DNA from: Candidatus Competibacter sp.
GTDB lineage: Bacteria; Pseudomonadota; Gammaproteobacteria; Competibacterales; Competibacteraceae
Length of the DNA: 62,715 bases
Assembly: GCA_029624815.1 (NCBI GenBank)
Contig: JARSSH010000010.1
Location: forward strand, 94,685-157,399
Direction of reading: 5' to 3'
The translations under genes and the position numbers were made by a program. This document shows, one piece after another, positions 1-9,287 of this stretch. The notes under the pieces were generated by a model. It searched no databases, was not told the DNA's origin, and worked only from the letters and a program-made list of their open reading frames with translations. The first letter of the stretch is position 1, and each line of letters begins with the position of its first letter.

Positions 1-328
1 CCCACCGCCGTGTCCCGCGCCGTCGTGGCCGCGTCGTTGACCGCCACCAAGGGCGGCGCGGTCGCCGTCACCGTCACCGTCACCGTGGCGCTGGCGGTTT
101 GGCCGAGCGTGTCCCGCGCCGTGTAGCTGAAACTGTCCGCGCCGACGTAGCCCGCCGCCGGGGTGTAGGTCACGATCCCCCCGCCGATCACGGCCGCGCC
201 GTGCGCCGGGGAACCCACCGCTTGAATGCTCAGCGGCGGCGCGCCGCCCGTGTCGTTGGCCAGCACGGCGATCCCCACCGCCGTGTCCCGCGCCGTCGTG
301 GCCGCGTCGTTGACCGCCACCAAGGGCG
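1..328. repeat. 273-bp period direct repeat inside the Ig-like gene
   Basis: Bases 1-55 and 274-328 are identical over 55 bases, a period of 273 bp (91 codons), and mark the start of successive Ig-like units. Perfect identity at DNA level points to recent duplication or homogenisation. More units probably lie beyond base 1. Confidence 0.9.
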
Positions 329-798
329 ATGTTCCAGCACCGGCTCCAACACCGGCCAGATTCGCAATCAGCGTCCCGCTTGGATTAACCTCGCCGGGCG
401 GCGGCGGGGGTAATACGGTATCCCAATCGACGCTCAGGGTTCCGCCCTGACTCCCGGCGCTGACCGGCGTAAAGCTGACTTGAACGGTGCAGGACGCTCC
501 GGGGGCTAGAACGCCAGGACAGCCATTGACGGCCGAAAACGGCGCGGTCGTTTGAACGCTGGCGATCGACATATTGGTCAATAACGAGTTGTTGACCGTA
601 AAGACGACGGGGCCTCGGGTATTGCCGACGGTAACGGTTCCGAAGTGATGGCTGGTTGGCGATAAAGTCGGCAATACAGTTTGCGCCTTTGGCGCATCTC
701 CCCAGTCTGGCCATAGCGCCAAGAGCAAACCGGCAACGGTCAAGGCGACAATCTGAACCCAGAATCCGGAGTTACGATGAAATAGCCAAGGCTTCATG
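1..798 (-). CDS. secreted protein with repeated Ig/cadherin-like domains (3' end outside window)
   Basis: The minus strand is open from an ATG at 798 to the window edge, so the C-terminus is missing. The first 40 or so residues hold a hydrophobic stretch (VALTVAGLLLALW) that looks like an export signal. Next comes a domain with SPTSHHFGTVTVGN and CPGVLAPGASCTVQVSFTP, typical of choice-of-anchor/ASPM-SPD2-Hydin Ig-like folds, then a proline-rich linker. After that, a 91-residue unit begins VAVNDAATTARDTAVG and contains VTYTPAAGYVGADSFSYTARD, the pattern of bacterial cadherin-like/Big_9 tandem domains. A second copy of this unit starts just before the edge. The gene starts 68 bp downstream of the CHAT lipoprotein gene on the same strand, so the two are probably co-transcribed. 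An extracellular adhesion or matrix role is inferred from domain type only. Confidence 0.8.
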
Positions 799-866
799 GT
801 CGAACCGTCCTGATTGAATTGCATATATCGGGTAAGCGAGCGACAACCTTTTCCGCCAGCAAGGCA

Positions 867-3848
867 TCATGGCGGTGGGCTACTTTCACCAATCAGGGTA
901 AACGCCGCCCAGAAGATCGGATGCGACCGGTCCGGCTGGTCCATCAACGCCAGTTGCGCCTGGCGCAGCGCCTCCGCCCGTCCCCGACCTGGCGCTTTCC
1001 GATATGCCTCGAACGTCCGGGTGGTTAAAAAGACCGTGGGTTCCGAAACCACGTTCCAGTGCGAAGCCAGCAGCGCCCGACTACCCGCGTAAAGGAACAT
1101 GGTGGCCAAACCGGATAATCCCTCGCCGCGCAGACCGCCTCTCCCTCCGGCGGTATTGCAGGCCGACAGCAACACCCATTCCGCGTCCAGCTTCAGGTCG
1201 GCGACGGCGCTGGCGGTTAGCAGGCCGTTGTCGCCCGACTTGGCCCCGGCCTGGGGCGTCAACACCAAAGCCGGTTCCGCCAGACAGTCCAGTTCTCCCG
1301 GTAACAAAGCGTGCGTGGCGAACGCGACGATGCGGTAATTTCGCAGAGCGCTGGTCTGAACCGCGGATACCGTCGCCTGGCGGCCCAACACCACGCTGCT
1401 CGGAGCGGCGCCCAGGGTGCGGGCCAGCGTTCGCAACTCGATCGCGGTTTCCGGAAGAGGCGGCAAGCGGCCGAGACTCTCGGCGGCCAATGGACAACTC
1501 TGTCCGACTGGGGCGGCGGCGCCGTCGCCAGGCGCAGCGCCGGCTTGCTCGGTAAAGAGGGGATTGCCAAATCCGATGAAGGGCTGGCTGGCCCGCGAAG
1601 CCTCGGCTACCTGACGGAATTGCTCCAAGGCCACCACCGATGGCAATAAACTGAGCGCCATGTCGCGAATCAGCCACCCTGCCCCGCGATAGTCGCGGGA
1701 ATCCGCCGGGGGCCGGCGCACCAGCAGCGCGGGCGGCAGACTCAGTAGCGCCCCTTCCGGCACAACGATCAGGTGCTGGACACCGGCCAACGCCGATTCC
1801 ATTGGCCCCAGCAGTTGCCGGTACAGCGCATGGGCCCGCGCCAAATCGAAATCGGGAAGCTGGCCGGAGCCGCCGTCCACGCCAGTCCGCAGCCACTCGA
1901 CCTCCGTGGTCAATTGCGCCGCCGACAGCTTCAAAGCCGCGCCGCGCAAGGTTCCATCCGTCTTGACAAGAAACACCCAGGTGGCATTTTTACCCGGCAG
2001 GATTCGCAACAACGCCTCGTCGCGCCCCAGCAGTTTGGCGACGGCCGCCGCGTTCAGCGGGGTTGGCGTCACCAGGCGGCCATAACGCGGAAACTGAATC
2101 TGCAAACGTTCTTCCCGCTGCCGATAGTCCGCCGCCGCCGCCCGCAGCCTGGCTTTGAGCGCTGCCTCCCGGGCGGCGTTTCGCGCCGCGACCGGCTTGC
2201 CCTGCTCCAGACCCAGCTCATATTGAGTGTCCTGGCGAATCCTCAACGCATCCTGCAACGCTCGCGCGGCCTCCCGCACCGCCGGATCGGACTCGGCCAG
2301 CCGCGCCGCCGCCTGGGTGACCGCGCGCCCGGCGGCTGGCGCTTGCCCCAACTGCGAAACCGCGAAGGCTTCGTCCAGCAATGCGTTGCCGTCCGTGGCC
2401 GCATCGGTTTCCGCCAGATCGAACAGCAAATCCAGATAACCCTCGATGTCCTCGGTGCGCAATTGCGCCAGCGTGGCCCGATCGTTCGATAGCATGTCCC
2501 GAGCCGTGCGCCACAACGCCAACGCCTGCCGAGCTTGGCCCGCGTCGCGCTCGATGGCGGCCTGAACCATCAGCGCCTCGGCCAGCGCCCGCCCCTCGCC
2601 GAACAGAGCGCGTTTCAGATCCACCGCCGCCTGGGCTTGAGCGCGGGCCGACCCAAAGGCCTGCTGGCGACGATAAACCTCGGCCAGGCGTTCGTGACTT
2701 TGCCCGACCCAGTGATAGTCGCCGCCCCGCGCCGCGTCGAAAATTTTGAGCGCCTGTTGATAAGCGGACTGGGCTTCCGCCAGCTTGCCCAGTTCGACAT
2801 ACACGTCCCCCACCCCGATCAACGAATGCGCGATGCGCGGATTCCGCTCCCCTTGCCGGGATCGCCCCGCCGCCGCCCGACTCAATTCCCAGGACTCGGT
2901 TGCATCCCGATCGGCTTGCGCCCGATTGCCCCGGCTCAATTCATGCCAGGCCCGGTAGACCAGAAACTCCGGGCGATCCGCGGGGTTGGCCGACGCTTGA
3001 ACCAATCGCTCGGCGCGCTGGAACATGGCGTCGGCGGCCCCCGGTTGCAGGCGGCTCAGTTCGCGGGCGATCCGCGCCGCCAGGTAGCCGGCGCCGGCGT
3101 CGTTCGCCCCCTTGATGCGTTCGTGAACTTCCAGCGCTCGCTGAGCCAGTTCCAGCGCCCGTTGGTGATTTTTCGCCGAGTTGTACAGGGTGCTGAGTTC
3201 GTCCAGCGCGACGAACTGCCCCATGTCCTCCAGGCCGATGGCCTGGCCTTTGGCCAAGATGGCCTGCTCGGCCAGCGCGATCAGTTGGGATTGCGTGCCG
3301 GCCAGTTTGACCTGGCCCGCGCCGGGGCGCGAACTCAGGATAAAGCCCTCGAACAGCGGCGCCAGATGCGCCGGCCCCCAGAGCACGAAGGTCTGGTTGT
3401 CGCTCCCGGCAACGATGAGCAGATAGGGGAAACCGCCGTTGTGGGTGACGCAGCGGCGCAGGCTGGCGGGTTGGTCGTCGAGAACGCGGGTCGATTCGGA
3501 CGCGCCGCAGTGTGCTTCCGCCTCAATGGACTGGGCCAGGTCGCTGTTGTCCAGAAAGCGCTGTTGCCAGTTGATCGCCGGGCGCGACAGGGCGCCGCGC
3601 CACACCTGCCCGGCGGGACGTTCCCAACCGGGACAGCGAATTTCGAATTGCTCCAGGTTCTGCTTCTCGCCGGCCTTGTAGAATTCGCAGGCGACATCGC
3701 CCAGCGCCTTGATGTTTCCGGGCAGACTAATCCGGGAACCGATAGGCAATTCTCCCGGCGCCACACTTTGCTTGGCCGCGCATCCCCCCAGCGCCAGCAG
3801 CATGATCAGCGGAAAGACAACGCCCTGCCGACGCGCGTCGTGAATCAT
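867..3848 (-). CDS. TPR lipoprotein with C-terminal CHAT protease domain
   Basis: About 993 residues. The ATG at 3848 is preceded by a GGGGGAA ribosome-binding site and begins a lipoprotein signal with lipobox LALGGC, so the protein is probably anchored in a membrane facing the periplasm or outside. An upstream ATG at 3950 would hide this signal and is not preferred. Residues of roughly 180-500 contain TPR-like helical repeats (for example VYVELGKLAEAQSAYQQALK). The C-terminal third is a CHAT (caspase HetF-associated with TPRs) peptidase domain with catalytic His846 (FATHALLP) and Cys897 (LLSACNTAGG), followed by the usual GLATMFLYAG and HWNV motifs. CHAT enzymes cleave partner proteins; the substrate here is unknown, and the Ig-like protein encoded immediately downstream is the obvious candidate partner. 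Both catalytic residues are intact. Confidence 0.9.
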   Translation of the reverse strand: MIHDARRQGVVFPLIMLLALGGCAAKQSVAPGELPIGSRISLPGNIKALGDVACEFYKAGEKQNLEQFEIRCPGWERPAGQVWRGALSRPAINWQQRFLDNSDLAQSIEAEAHCGASESTRVLDDQPASLRRCVTHNGGFPYLLIVAGSDNQTFVLWGPAHLAPLFEGFILSSRPGAGQVKLAGTQSQLIALAEQAILAKGQAIGLEDMGQFVALDELSTLYNSAKNHQRALELAQRALEVHERIKGANDAGAGYLAARIARELSRLQPGAADAMFQRAERLVQASANPADRPEFLVYRAWHELSRGNRAQADRDATESWELSRAAAGRSRQGERNPRIAHSLIGVGDVYVELGKLAEAQSAYQQALKIFDAARGGDYHWVGQSHERLAEVYRRQQAFGSARAQAQAAVDLKRALFGEGRALAEALMVQAAIERDAGQARQALALWRTARDMLSNDRATLAQLRTEDIEGYLDLLFDLAETDAATDGNALLDEAFAVSQLGQAPAAGRAVTQAAARLAESDPAVREAARALQDALRIRQDTQYELGLEQGKPVAARNAAREAALKARLRAAAADYRQREERLQIQFPRYGRLVTPTPLNAAAVAKLLGRDEALLRILPGKNATWVFLVKTDGTLRGAALKLSAAQLTTEVEWLRTGVDGGSGQLPDFDLARAHALYRQLLGPMESALAGVQHLIVVPEGALLSLPPALLVRRPPADSRDYRGAGWLIRDMALSLLPSVVALEQFRQVAEASRASQPFIGFGNPLFTEQAGAAPGDGAAAPVGQSCPLAAESLGRLPPLPETAIELRTLARTLGAAPSSVVLGRQATVSAVQTSALRNYRIVAFATHALLPGELDCLAEPALVLTPQAGAKSGDNGLLTASAVADLKLDAEWVLLSACNTAGGRGGLRGEGLSGLATMFLYAGSRALLASHWNVVSEPTVFLTTRTFEAYRKAPGRGRAEALRQAQLALMDQPDRSHPIFWAAFTLIGESSPPP

Positions 3849-4058
3849 AAAATTCCCCCTATGCTTCCGAACCCCAAGCGCCCTTACCGCAAGCGCTCGC
3901 TGAAGACCGTCTGTCCGGATGTTGAACACCTGCGGCGGCCTACGGGGCATGTATCCCGAAAGGAAATAAATATTATTTATTAATCAACATGCTACGATTT
4001 TAACTGTGTAACCTGTATAAAAGTTACGCGGTTGAAGTCATAGCCCTAATAGTTTGGC

Positions 4059-4064
4059 TATAAT
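4059..4064 (+). promoter_or_regulatory. candidate -10 box (TATAAT)
   Basis: A perfect TATAAT lies in the 475-bp gap between the CHAT gene and the LuxR-type gene, pointing toward the latter. No good -35 box sits 16-18 bp upstream; TTGAAG at 4032-4037 is 21 bp away. Without a mapped transcript start this is only a candidate. The rest of the gap has an AT-rich stretch at 3961-4020, which could hold the promoter of the CHAT gene. Confidence 0.35.
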
Positions 4065-4075
4065 GTTAAAAATGC

Positions 4076-4095
4076 TGTCCCCTGGGCAGGGGACA
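4076..4095. promoter_or_regulatory. 20-bp palindrome just downstream of the candidate -10 box
   Basis: TGTCCCCTG GG CAGGGGACA is a perfect palindrome with 9-bp arms and a 2-bp centre. It starts 12 bp after TATAAT, where an operator would cover the transcription start. The centre is too short for a normal RNA hairpin, so a dimeric DNA-binding protein site is more likely than a terminator. The binding protein is unknown; LuxR autoregulation is one option. Confidence 0.45.
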
Positions 4096-4241
4096 TTTGA
4101 GAAGAGTTACAACAGAGCGGATGCGAGCGGACGCGATCGAAAAGGTGGAAAGAGTGATCGAATACGGGCGCCGCAAGTAATCGGCGCCGCCGCTGTTGTC
4201 ACAAGGGGGGATGGCGTCTTGGGAAGCAACCCGTTGCTAAG

Positions 4242-4280
4242 CTCCCCCTTCCCTTGCGGGAGGAGGTTGGGGGAAGGGGT
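4242..4280. repeat. REP-like interspersed repeat, copy A
   Basis: A C-rich then G-rich element containing CTTCCCTTGCGGGAGGAGG and GGGGGAAGGGG can fold on itself. A diverged relative lies between nirB and nirD (50943-50980), sharing the CTTCCCTTG...GGGAG core followed by GTT and GGG. Such short GC-rich elements are usually dispersed through a genome outside genes. Confidence 0.6.
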
Positions 4281-4323
4281 GTGAACGGTTACCGCCCGGT
4301 TAACCCACGGCTTGGATTAAACG

Positions 4324-5448
4324 ATGAAACGCGCCAAGGCTCTCGCTTCTCTTCGTCAATTATGCTGCCTCGGTCTCACCCGGGAGGTTCTGATTCCGGA
4401 ATTGCTGCGCGCCTTGCACGCGATCATTCCTTCGGAAAACAATGTATTTAATGGGGTCAACGAACATCTGCTACCGACGTTCGTGATTCCAGAATTTGTG
4501 ATTCCAGAAGTGGTGGAAACAGTCCAAAACGAGTGGAATCGACTCTATGTCAAGCCATTTCACGCACGGGCGCTTGATTGGTACAACCGCCATCGCGTGA
4601 TGCCGGACGTGCGTATTCTGGATGAACGGTTTTACCACAGCGATTTTTATCATGTGGTGTTCCGACCCTATAACCAGCACTACAGGATACAGGCGGTGCT
4701 CGAAAGTAATGGCGTCAAGCTCGGCGGGATCTCGCTGGCCCGCTCCCAGCGCCAACGTCCGTTTGATGCCGAAGAAATCCAGCAACTCAAGCGTCTGCTG
4801 CCTTATTTGGAGCATGGCTTGCAAGCGCATGGCGAAACGATTACGGACTATGTGGACAGCGGCAGGACTGGATTGGTGATCCTGACGCGCGGTGGCTCGG
4901 TGGTCTATCTTAGCGATTCGGCGCGAAGCCTCCTGTTCATGGCCACCCATGGCGTTTTCCCGGTAGGACAAGGACATTTCAGCCCAACGGTTACGGTGCC
5001 ACCCGTATTGCGGCAACTCTGCGCCAATCTCGACGGAATCTTTCAGGGCTGGGAGGCTCCCCCGCCCAGCTTTTCTCACACCAACGGCAGCGGCCGGTTC
5101 GTCTTTCGCGCCTACTGGCTGCAATCGCCCACCACGGCTCGCCCGAGTCCGGATACCCTGGTTCATCCTCCAAGCGACAACGGTTTGATCGGCGTGCTGA
5201 TCGAACATCAGGAACCCTTGCGGCTCCAACTCCATCGCGGGTTGCAGGGTTGGCGCCTATCCCCTCGGGAGCAGGAAGTCGGCCTGGCGCTGGCCGAAGG
5301 TCTCTCGCAGGCGGCCATCGCGGCGCGGTTGAACATCGGCATTCAGACGGCAATCACCTATATACGTCGCCTGTATGCCAAGCTGGAAGTTCACAATCGT
5401 GCGGAATTGCTCGATAAACTGCGGACACCGACGTCGAATACCGTTTAA
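4324..5448 (+). CDS. LuxR-family transcriptional regulator
   Basis: 374 residues. The C-terminus (312-370) is a clear LuxR/GerE helix-turn-helix: LSPREQEVGLALAEGLSQ, then AAIAARLNIGIQTAITYIRR and LYAKLEVHNRAELL. The N-terminal 300 residues match no family I can name with certainty; the length and the ISLARSQRQRPFDAEEIQQL segment recall GAF-like sensory regions found in other LuxR regulators. No receiver domain is visible, so it is not an ordinary NarL-type response regulator. A short internal duplication occurs (FVIPEFVIPEV). It stands alone, transcribed toward the CheB-CheR gene but separated from it by a MITE-like repeat. Regulation of that gene is possible but unsupported. Confidence 0.85.
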   Translation: MKRAKALASLRQLCCLGLTREVLIPELLRALHAIIPSENNVFNGVNEHLLPTFVIPEFVIPEVVETVQNEWNRLYVKPFHARALDWYNRHRVMPDVRILDERFYHSDFYHVVFRPYNQHYRIQAVLESNGVKLGGISLARSQRQRPFDAEEIQQLKRLLPYLEHGLQAHGETITDYVDSGRTGLVILTRGGSVVYLSDSARSLLFMATHGVFPVGQGHFSPTVTVPPVLRQLCANLDGIFQGWEAPPPSFSHTNGSGRFVFRAYWLQSPTTARPSPDTLVHPPSDNGLIGVLIEHQEPLRLQLHRGLQGWRLSPREQEVGLALAEGLSQAAIAARLNIGIQTAITYIRRLYAKLEVHNRAELLDKLRTPTSNTV

Positions 5449-5477
5449 CATCCATAGGTTAGGGTTTCGCTGCGTGA

Positions 5478-5562
5478 GGACTATCGGACGAAACCCCCGA
5501 ACTTTCTTCTGCGTTCCGAGAAATCGTGAGTTTGTGAATCGGCGACGAGGTTTTGTCCGGAA
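5478..5562 (+). repeat. 85-bp MITE-like element, left copy
   Basis: This element matches the reverse complement of 9203-9287 at 74 of 85 positions by hand alignment, with the inner 31 bases identical. Its own ends are imperfect inverted repeats (ATCGGACGAAACCCC against GAGGTTTTGTCCGGA), giving the look of a small non-autonomous element. It fills most of the gap between the LuxR gene and the CheB-CheR gene, ending 13 bp before the latter's start. No target duplication is evident. Confidence 0.8.
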
Positions 5563-5575
5563 GTCTTTATAATCG

Positions 5576-8500
5576 ATGTTCGAATCCACCTTAGCCTCCT
5601 CGAACTCAAATCGGTTGATTTCAAAGATGCAAAACCCCGAGTCAACTCCCAAGCCCCAGACCCTGGACCCCTCGGCGCCTCTTTTCTACGTCGGCATTGG
5701 CGCCTCGGCCGGCGGCCTGGAGGCGCTGGAATCGTTTTTCTCACAGATGATGGCCGACAGCGGGATGGCCTTCATCGTCGTCCAGCACCTCTCGCCCCAC
5801 TACAAGAGCATGATGGTCGAACTGCTCTCCAAGCGCACCGCCATGCCGGTGCAACGGGCCGAGGAAGGCATGCGGGTCGAGGCCAACTCGGTGTACCTGA
5901 TCCCGCCCAAGAAGAACCTGTCCATCTTCCACGGCAAGCTGCTGCTGAGCGAATCGGACCACGCGCGCGGACTCAATCTGCCCATCGACGTGTTTCTGCG
6001 CTCGCTGGCCGACGACCAGGCGGAAAAATCGATCGGCGTGATCCTCTCGGGCACCGGCAGCGACGGCATGCGCGGCATCCGGGCGATCAAGGGAGCCGGC
6101 GGGATGGTGATGGTGCAAAGCGAGGAGTCGGCCAAGTTCGACGGCATGCCGCGCGCCGCCATTTCCACCGGGCTGGCGGATTTCACCTTGCCTCCCGACG
6201 AAATGCCCCAGAAGTTGCTGTCCTTCGCCCGCCATCCCTATGCGGTCAAAGTGGATCGCCCGCCAACCCTGCTGCTCGACGAGGACAATCTGGCCCGGAT
6301 TTTCGCCCTGTTGCGCGAACGTGCCCGGGTGGATTTCACGTTCTACAAACCCAGCACGGTGATCCGGCGCATCGAGCGGCGCATGACGGTGAACCAGGTT
6401 CACGATTTGCGCGATTACGTTCGCTTCATGGAAAACTACTCCGAGGAAGCGATGACCCTCTACCGGGAATTGCTGATCGGGGTGACCAGCTTCTTCCGGG
6501 ATCGGGAAGTATTCGAAGCCTTGGAAACGCAGTACCTGCCGGCGCTGTTCAAGCGTGTCACGGACTGGGAAATTCGGTTTTGGGTCGCGGCCTGTTCCAC
6601 CGGCGAGGAAGCCTATTCGTTGGCCATGCTAAGCCGCGAAGTCCTGGAGCACATCGACAAGCGGCTGGAAATCAAGATCTTCGCCACCGACATCGATCAC
6701 GACGCCATCCTGCGCGCCAGCAGCGGCCTCTATCCCGAAAGCATCGCCGCCGATCTGTCCCCCAAGTTATTGGCCAAATACTTTCACCGCCGGGACGATC
6801 ATTATCAAATCGACCGTTCGATCCGCGAAATGGTGGTGTTCGCCCAGCATAACCTGGTCAAGGATCCTCCCTTCACCAACATCGAGCTGGTCAGTTGCCG
6901 CAATCTCTTGATCTACCTGCAACCGGTGTTGCAGCGCAAGGCGATGGAATCGATCAACTTCTCGCTCAACCCTCAGGGTTTATTGGTGCTGGGGAGCAGC
7001 GAGACCACCGGCGAATTGGCCGATCTCTATGAACCGCTGAACCAGGGTTGCCGGATTTACGTTTCCAGGGGCAAACGCTATCCGAGCGGCGGATCGGATT
7101 TTTCCATCATGCCGGAGACGGTGCCCTGGCAGCATCGCACCCGGTCGATCCATGGCGTTTGGCCGCGTGGGCACGACGAGGACCGGTTCCTGAATCGCAT
7201 ACTGCAAGCGTTGGCGGGCGACTACATTCCCCTGATGGTGGTGATCAACGAGCAGATGGAGGCGTTGCACATCCTGGGGAACTCGGACGGTTATTTCCAG
7301 CGCCCTTCGGGTTTGCAGACCAATGACGTCACCAAGAATGTGGTGAAGGATTTGGCCATTCCCCTGGCGACCGGGTTGCAGAAAATATTCAAGACCGGCG
7401 AGGAACTGAAATACACCAACATTCGCATCCACTGGCGCGATGAATTGAAAACCGTGCAGATGCGGATTCGGTCGTTGCCCGGCAAGAAAGGACAAGAATC
7501 CCTGGCGGCGGTGTTCATCGAAGAGGTCAGCAACCCGCCTCGGGAAGCCGCCTCCGATGGCGCACCCGTCTACGATGTCGGTTTGGTGGCGGAACAACGC
7601 ATCCACGATCTGGAGCAGGAACTACAATTCTCGCGGGAAAATCTGCAAGCGACCATCGAGGAACTGGAGACCTCCAACGAGGAATTGCAGGCGACCAACG
7701 AGGAATTGCTGGCCGGCAACGAGGAATTGCAAAGCACCAACGAGGAACTGCAATCGGTCAACGAGGAACTGCATACGGTCAATACCGAGTATCAGAGCAA
7801 GATCCTTGAGTTGACCGAGCTCAACAACGATTTGGATAACCTGATCGCCAGCACCCGGATTGCCACGCTGTTTCTGGACGAGAATCTGGCCGTGCGTCGC
7901 TTTACTCCGGAGATTCGTCGGGCGTTCAAGATCCTGGACGGCGATATCGGTCGCCCGATCAATCACCTGACGCATGAGTTGGTGGATGTGGATCTTCTGG
8001 ATCTCGTGCGGAGCGTGGCGCGTCAAGGCCAAGAGCAAGAACGAGAGGTGCGCACCCGCAATGGCGATTGGTTTCAGATGCGCATCCTGCCTTACCACAT
8101 CAGCGCGACCTTCGTTTCCGGCGTGGTGTTGACCTTCATCGACATCGGTTTGTTCAAGGCCGTGCAAGACATGCTATCCGACCGCGAGACGCTGATTTCC
8201 AGCCTGTATCGCGCCGCGCCGGTGGGGATTAGCCGCATCGTCAATCGGACGTTCCTGGAAGTCAACGACCAACTCTGCCGGACGCTGGGTTACTCGCGGG
8301 AGGAATTGATCGGGCAAAGCGCGCGTCTGCTGTATCCCTCCACCGCCGAGTTCGATGCGGTAGGCCAAGATCTCTACCAACAGGTTCGCAAATACAGCGT
8401 TGGCACGATGGAGACCCGTTGGCGCCGCAAGGACGGCACGGTCTTTCCCGTGTTGCTGAGCGCTTCATCCCTGCATCCGGCCAATCCCGACGACGGCACG

Positions 8501-9199
8501 ACCTTCACCGCCCTGGATCTGTCCAGCCATGAACGGGAAGCCGCTCGGACTCAGGCCAGCGAGCAGCGTTATCGGCAATTGGCGGATAGCTTGGAAGAAG
8601 GGGTGGTGTATCAAAACTTCCACGGCGCGATCACCTTTGCCAATGCCGCCGCCGAGCGTATCTTGATGCTCGCCCAGGATCCGGAAAACGGGCGAATCGT
8701 CGCCAATCCGCATTGGAGCGCGCTCCGTGACAACGGACTGGAATGGCCAGCCGACCAACATCCGTCGATGATCGCTCTGCGAACCCGGTTGCCGGTCAAG
8801 GCGACGGTCATGGGTCTGCGCAATTCCCGGTCCGGTCAAACCCGCTGGCTACGCCTTAGCGCCATTCCGTTGCTTGAATCGGATGCGGAACAGTCGGCCC
8901 TCCAGGTTTGTTCGGTTTTCCACGAGATCACCGATATCGTGGAAACCGCGCGGCAACTGACCCATGTTCAGGAGGATCTGCGGCAATTGACGGCGCTTGC
9001 GCAACCAGCCTTGGTTGCGCTGACCGCGCGGATCGCCGCCCTGGAAGAGCGCGACACGGCGGATGGCGACACGGCGGATGGCGACTCGCCCGCTTGGCGG
9101 GATTGCGCCCACGAAAGTCTGAAGCTGTTTCAGGGTCTGGTCGGGAAAATCGCGGCCCTGTCGTCTTCTTCGGAACCGCCATCGTTATCGTCCCGTTAG
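5576..9199 (+). CDS. CheB-CheR-PAS fusion protein
   Basis: 1207 residues. Residues of roughly 35-215 are a CheB methylesterase domain with Ser44 ([10 protein letters not shown]), His71 (VVQHLSP) and Asp163 ([10 protein letters not shown]) intact and no receiver domain. Residues of roughly 225-500 are CheR: the N-terminal helical part, then the SAM-binding [16 protein letters not shown] and [10 protein letters not shown], and NLLIYLQ. A long heptad coiled coil ([20 protein letters not shown]) follows at about 680-760. Three PAS-like domains come after that. Unlike many relatives it has no histidine kinase domain; the C-terminus is low complexity with a 15-bp tandem repeat (DTADG twice). Expected activity is removal and addition of methyl groups on chemoreceptor glutamates, or a signalling role derived from it, in the cytoplasm. 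No chemoreceptor or cheA gene is nearby. The start could also be ATG 5627. The gene is bracketed by inverted repeats. Confidence 0.93.
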   Translation: MFESTLASSNSNRLISKMQNPESTPKPQTLDPSAPLFYVGIGASAGGLEALESFFSQMMADSGMAFIVVQHLSPHYKSMMVELLSKRTAMPVQRAEEGMRVEANSVYLIPPKKNLSIFHGKLLLSESDHARGLNLPIDVFLRSLADDQAEKSIGVILSGTGSDGMRGIRAIKGAGGMVMVQSEESAKFDGMPRAAISTGLADFTLPPDEMPQKLLSFARHPYAVKVDRPPTLLLDEDNLARIFALLRERARVDFTFYKPSTVIRRIERRMTVNQVHDLRDYVRFMENYSEEAMTLYRELLIGVTSFFRDREVFEALETQYLPALFKRVTDWEIRFWVAACSTGEEAYSLAMLSREVLEHIDKRLEIKIFATDIDHDAILRASSGLYPESIAADLSPKLLAKYFHRRDDHYQIDRSIREMVVFAQHNLVKDPPFTNIELVSCRNLLIYLQPVLQRKAMESINFSLNPQGLLVLGSSETTGELADLYEPLNQGCRIYVSRGKRYPSGGSDFSIMPETVPWQHRTRSIHGVWPRGHDEDRFLNRILQALAGDYIPLMVVINEQMEALHILGNSDGYFQRPSGLQTNDVTKNVVKDLAIPLATGLQKIFKTGEELKYTNIRIHWRDELKTVQMRIRSLPGKKGQESLAAVFIEEVSNPPREAASDGAPVYDVGLVAEQRIHDLEQELQFSRENLQATIEELETSNEELQATNEELLAGNEELQSTNEELQSVNEELHTVNTEYQSKILELTELNNDLDNLIASTRIATLFLDENLAVRRFTPEIRRAFKILDGDIGRPINHLTHELVDVDLLDLVRSVARQGQEQEREVRTRNGDWFQMRILPYHISATFVSGVVLTFIDIGLFKAVQDMLSDRETLISSLYRAAPVGISRIVNRTFLEVNDQLCRTLGYSREELIGQSARLLYPSTAEFDAVGQDLYQQVRKYSVGTMETRWRRKDGTVFPVLLSASSLHPANPDDGTTFTALDLSSHEREAARTQASEQRYRQLADSLEEGVVYQNFHGAITFANAAAERILMLAQDPENGRIVANPHWSALRDNGLEWPADQHPSMIALRTRLPVKATVMGLRNSRSGQTRWLRLSAIPLLESDAEQSALQVCSVFHEITDIVETARQLTHVQEDLRQLTALAQPALVALTARIAALEERDTADGDTADGDSPAWRDCAHESLKLFQGLVGKIAALSSSSEPPSLSSR

Positions 9200-9202
9200 G
9201 AT

Positions 9203-9287
9203 TTCCGGACAAAACCTCGTCGCCGATTCACAAGCTCACGATTTTTCAGGGCGCGGCGGAAAGTTCAGGGGTTTTGTCCGATGGTCC
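9203..9287 (-). repeat. 85-bp MITE-like element, right copy (inverted)
   Basis: This is the reverse-oriented partner of 5478-5562, starting 3 bp after the CheB-CheR stop. Its ends share CGGACAAAACC as an inverted repeat. Bases 9236-9287 also encode the last 16 residues and stop codon of thiM, so the element has been taken up into that gene's 3' end. Confidence 0.8.

Noticed and set aside
2535-3983. A 482-codon plus-strand frame opposite the CHAT gene
   Set aside because: No recognisable domain, while the opposite strand has a lipobox, TPRs and CHAT catalytic motifs.
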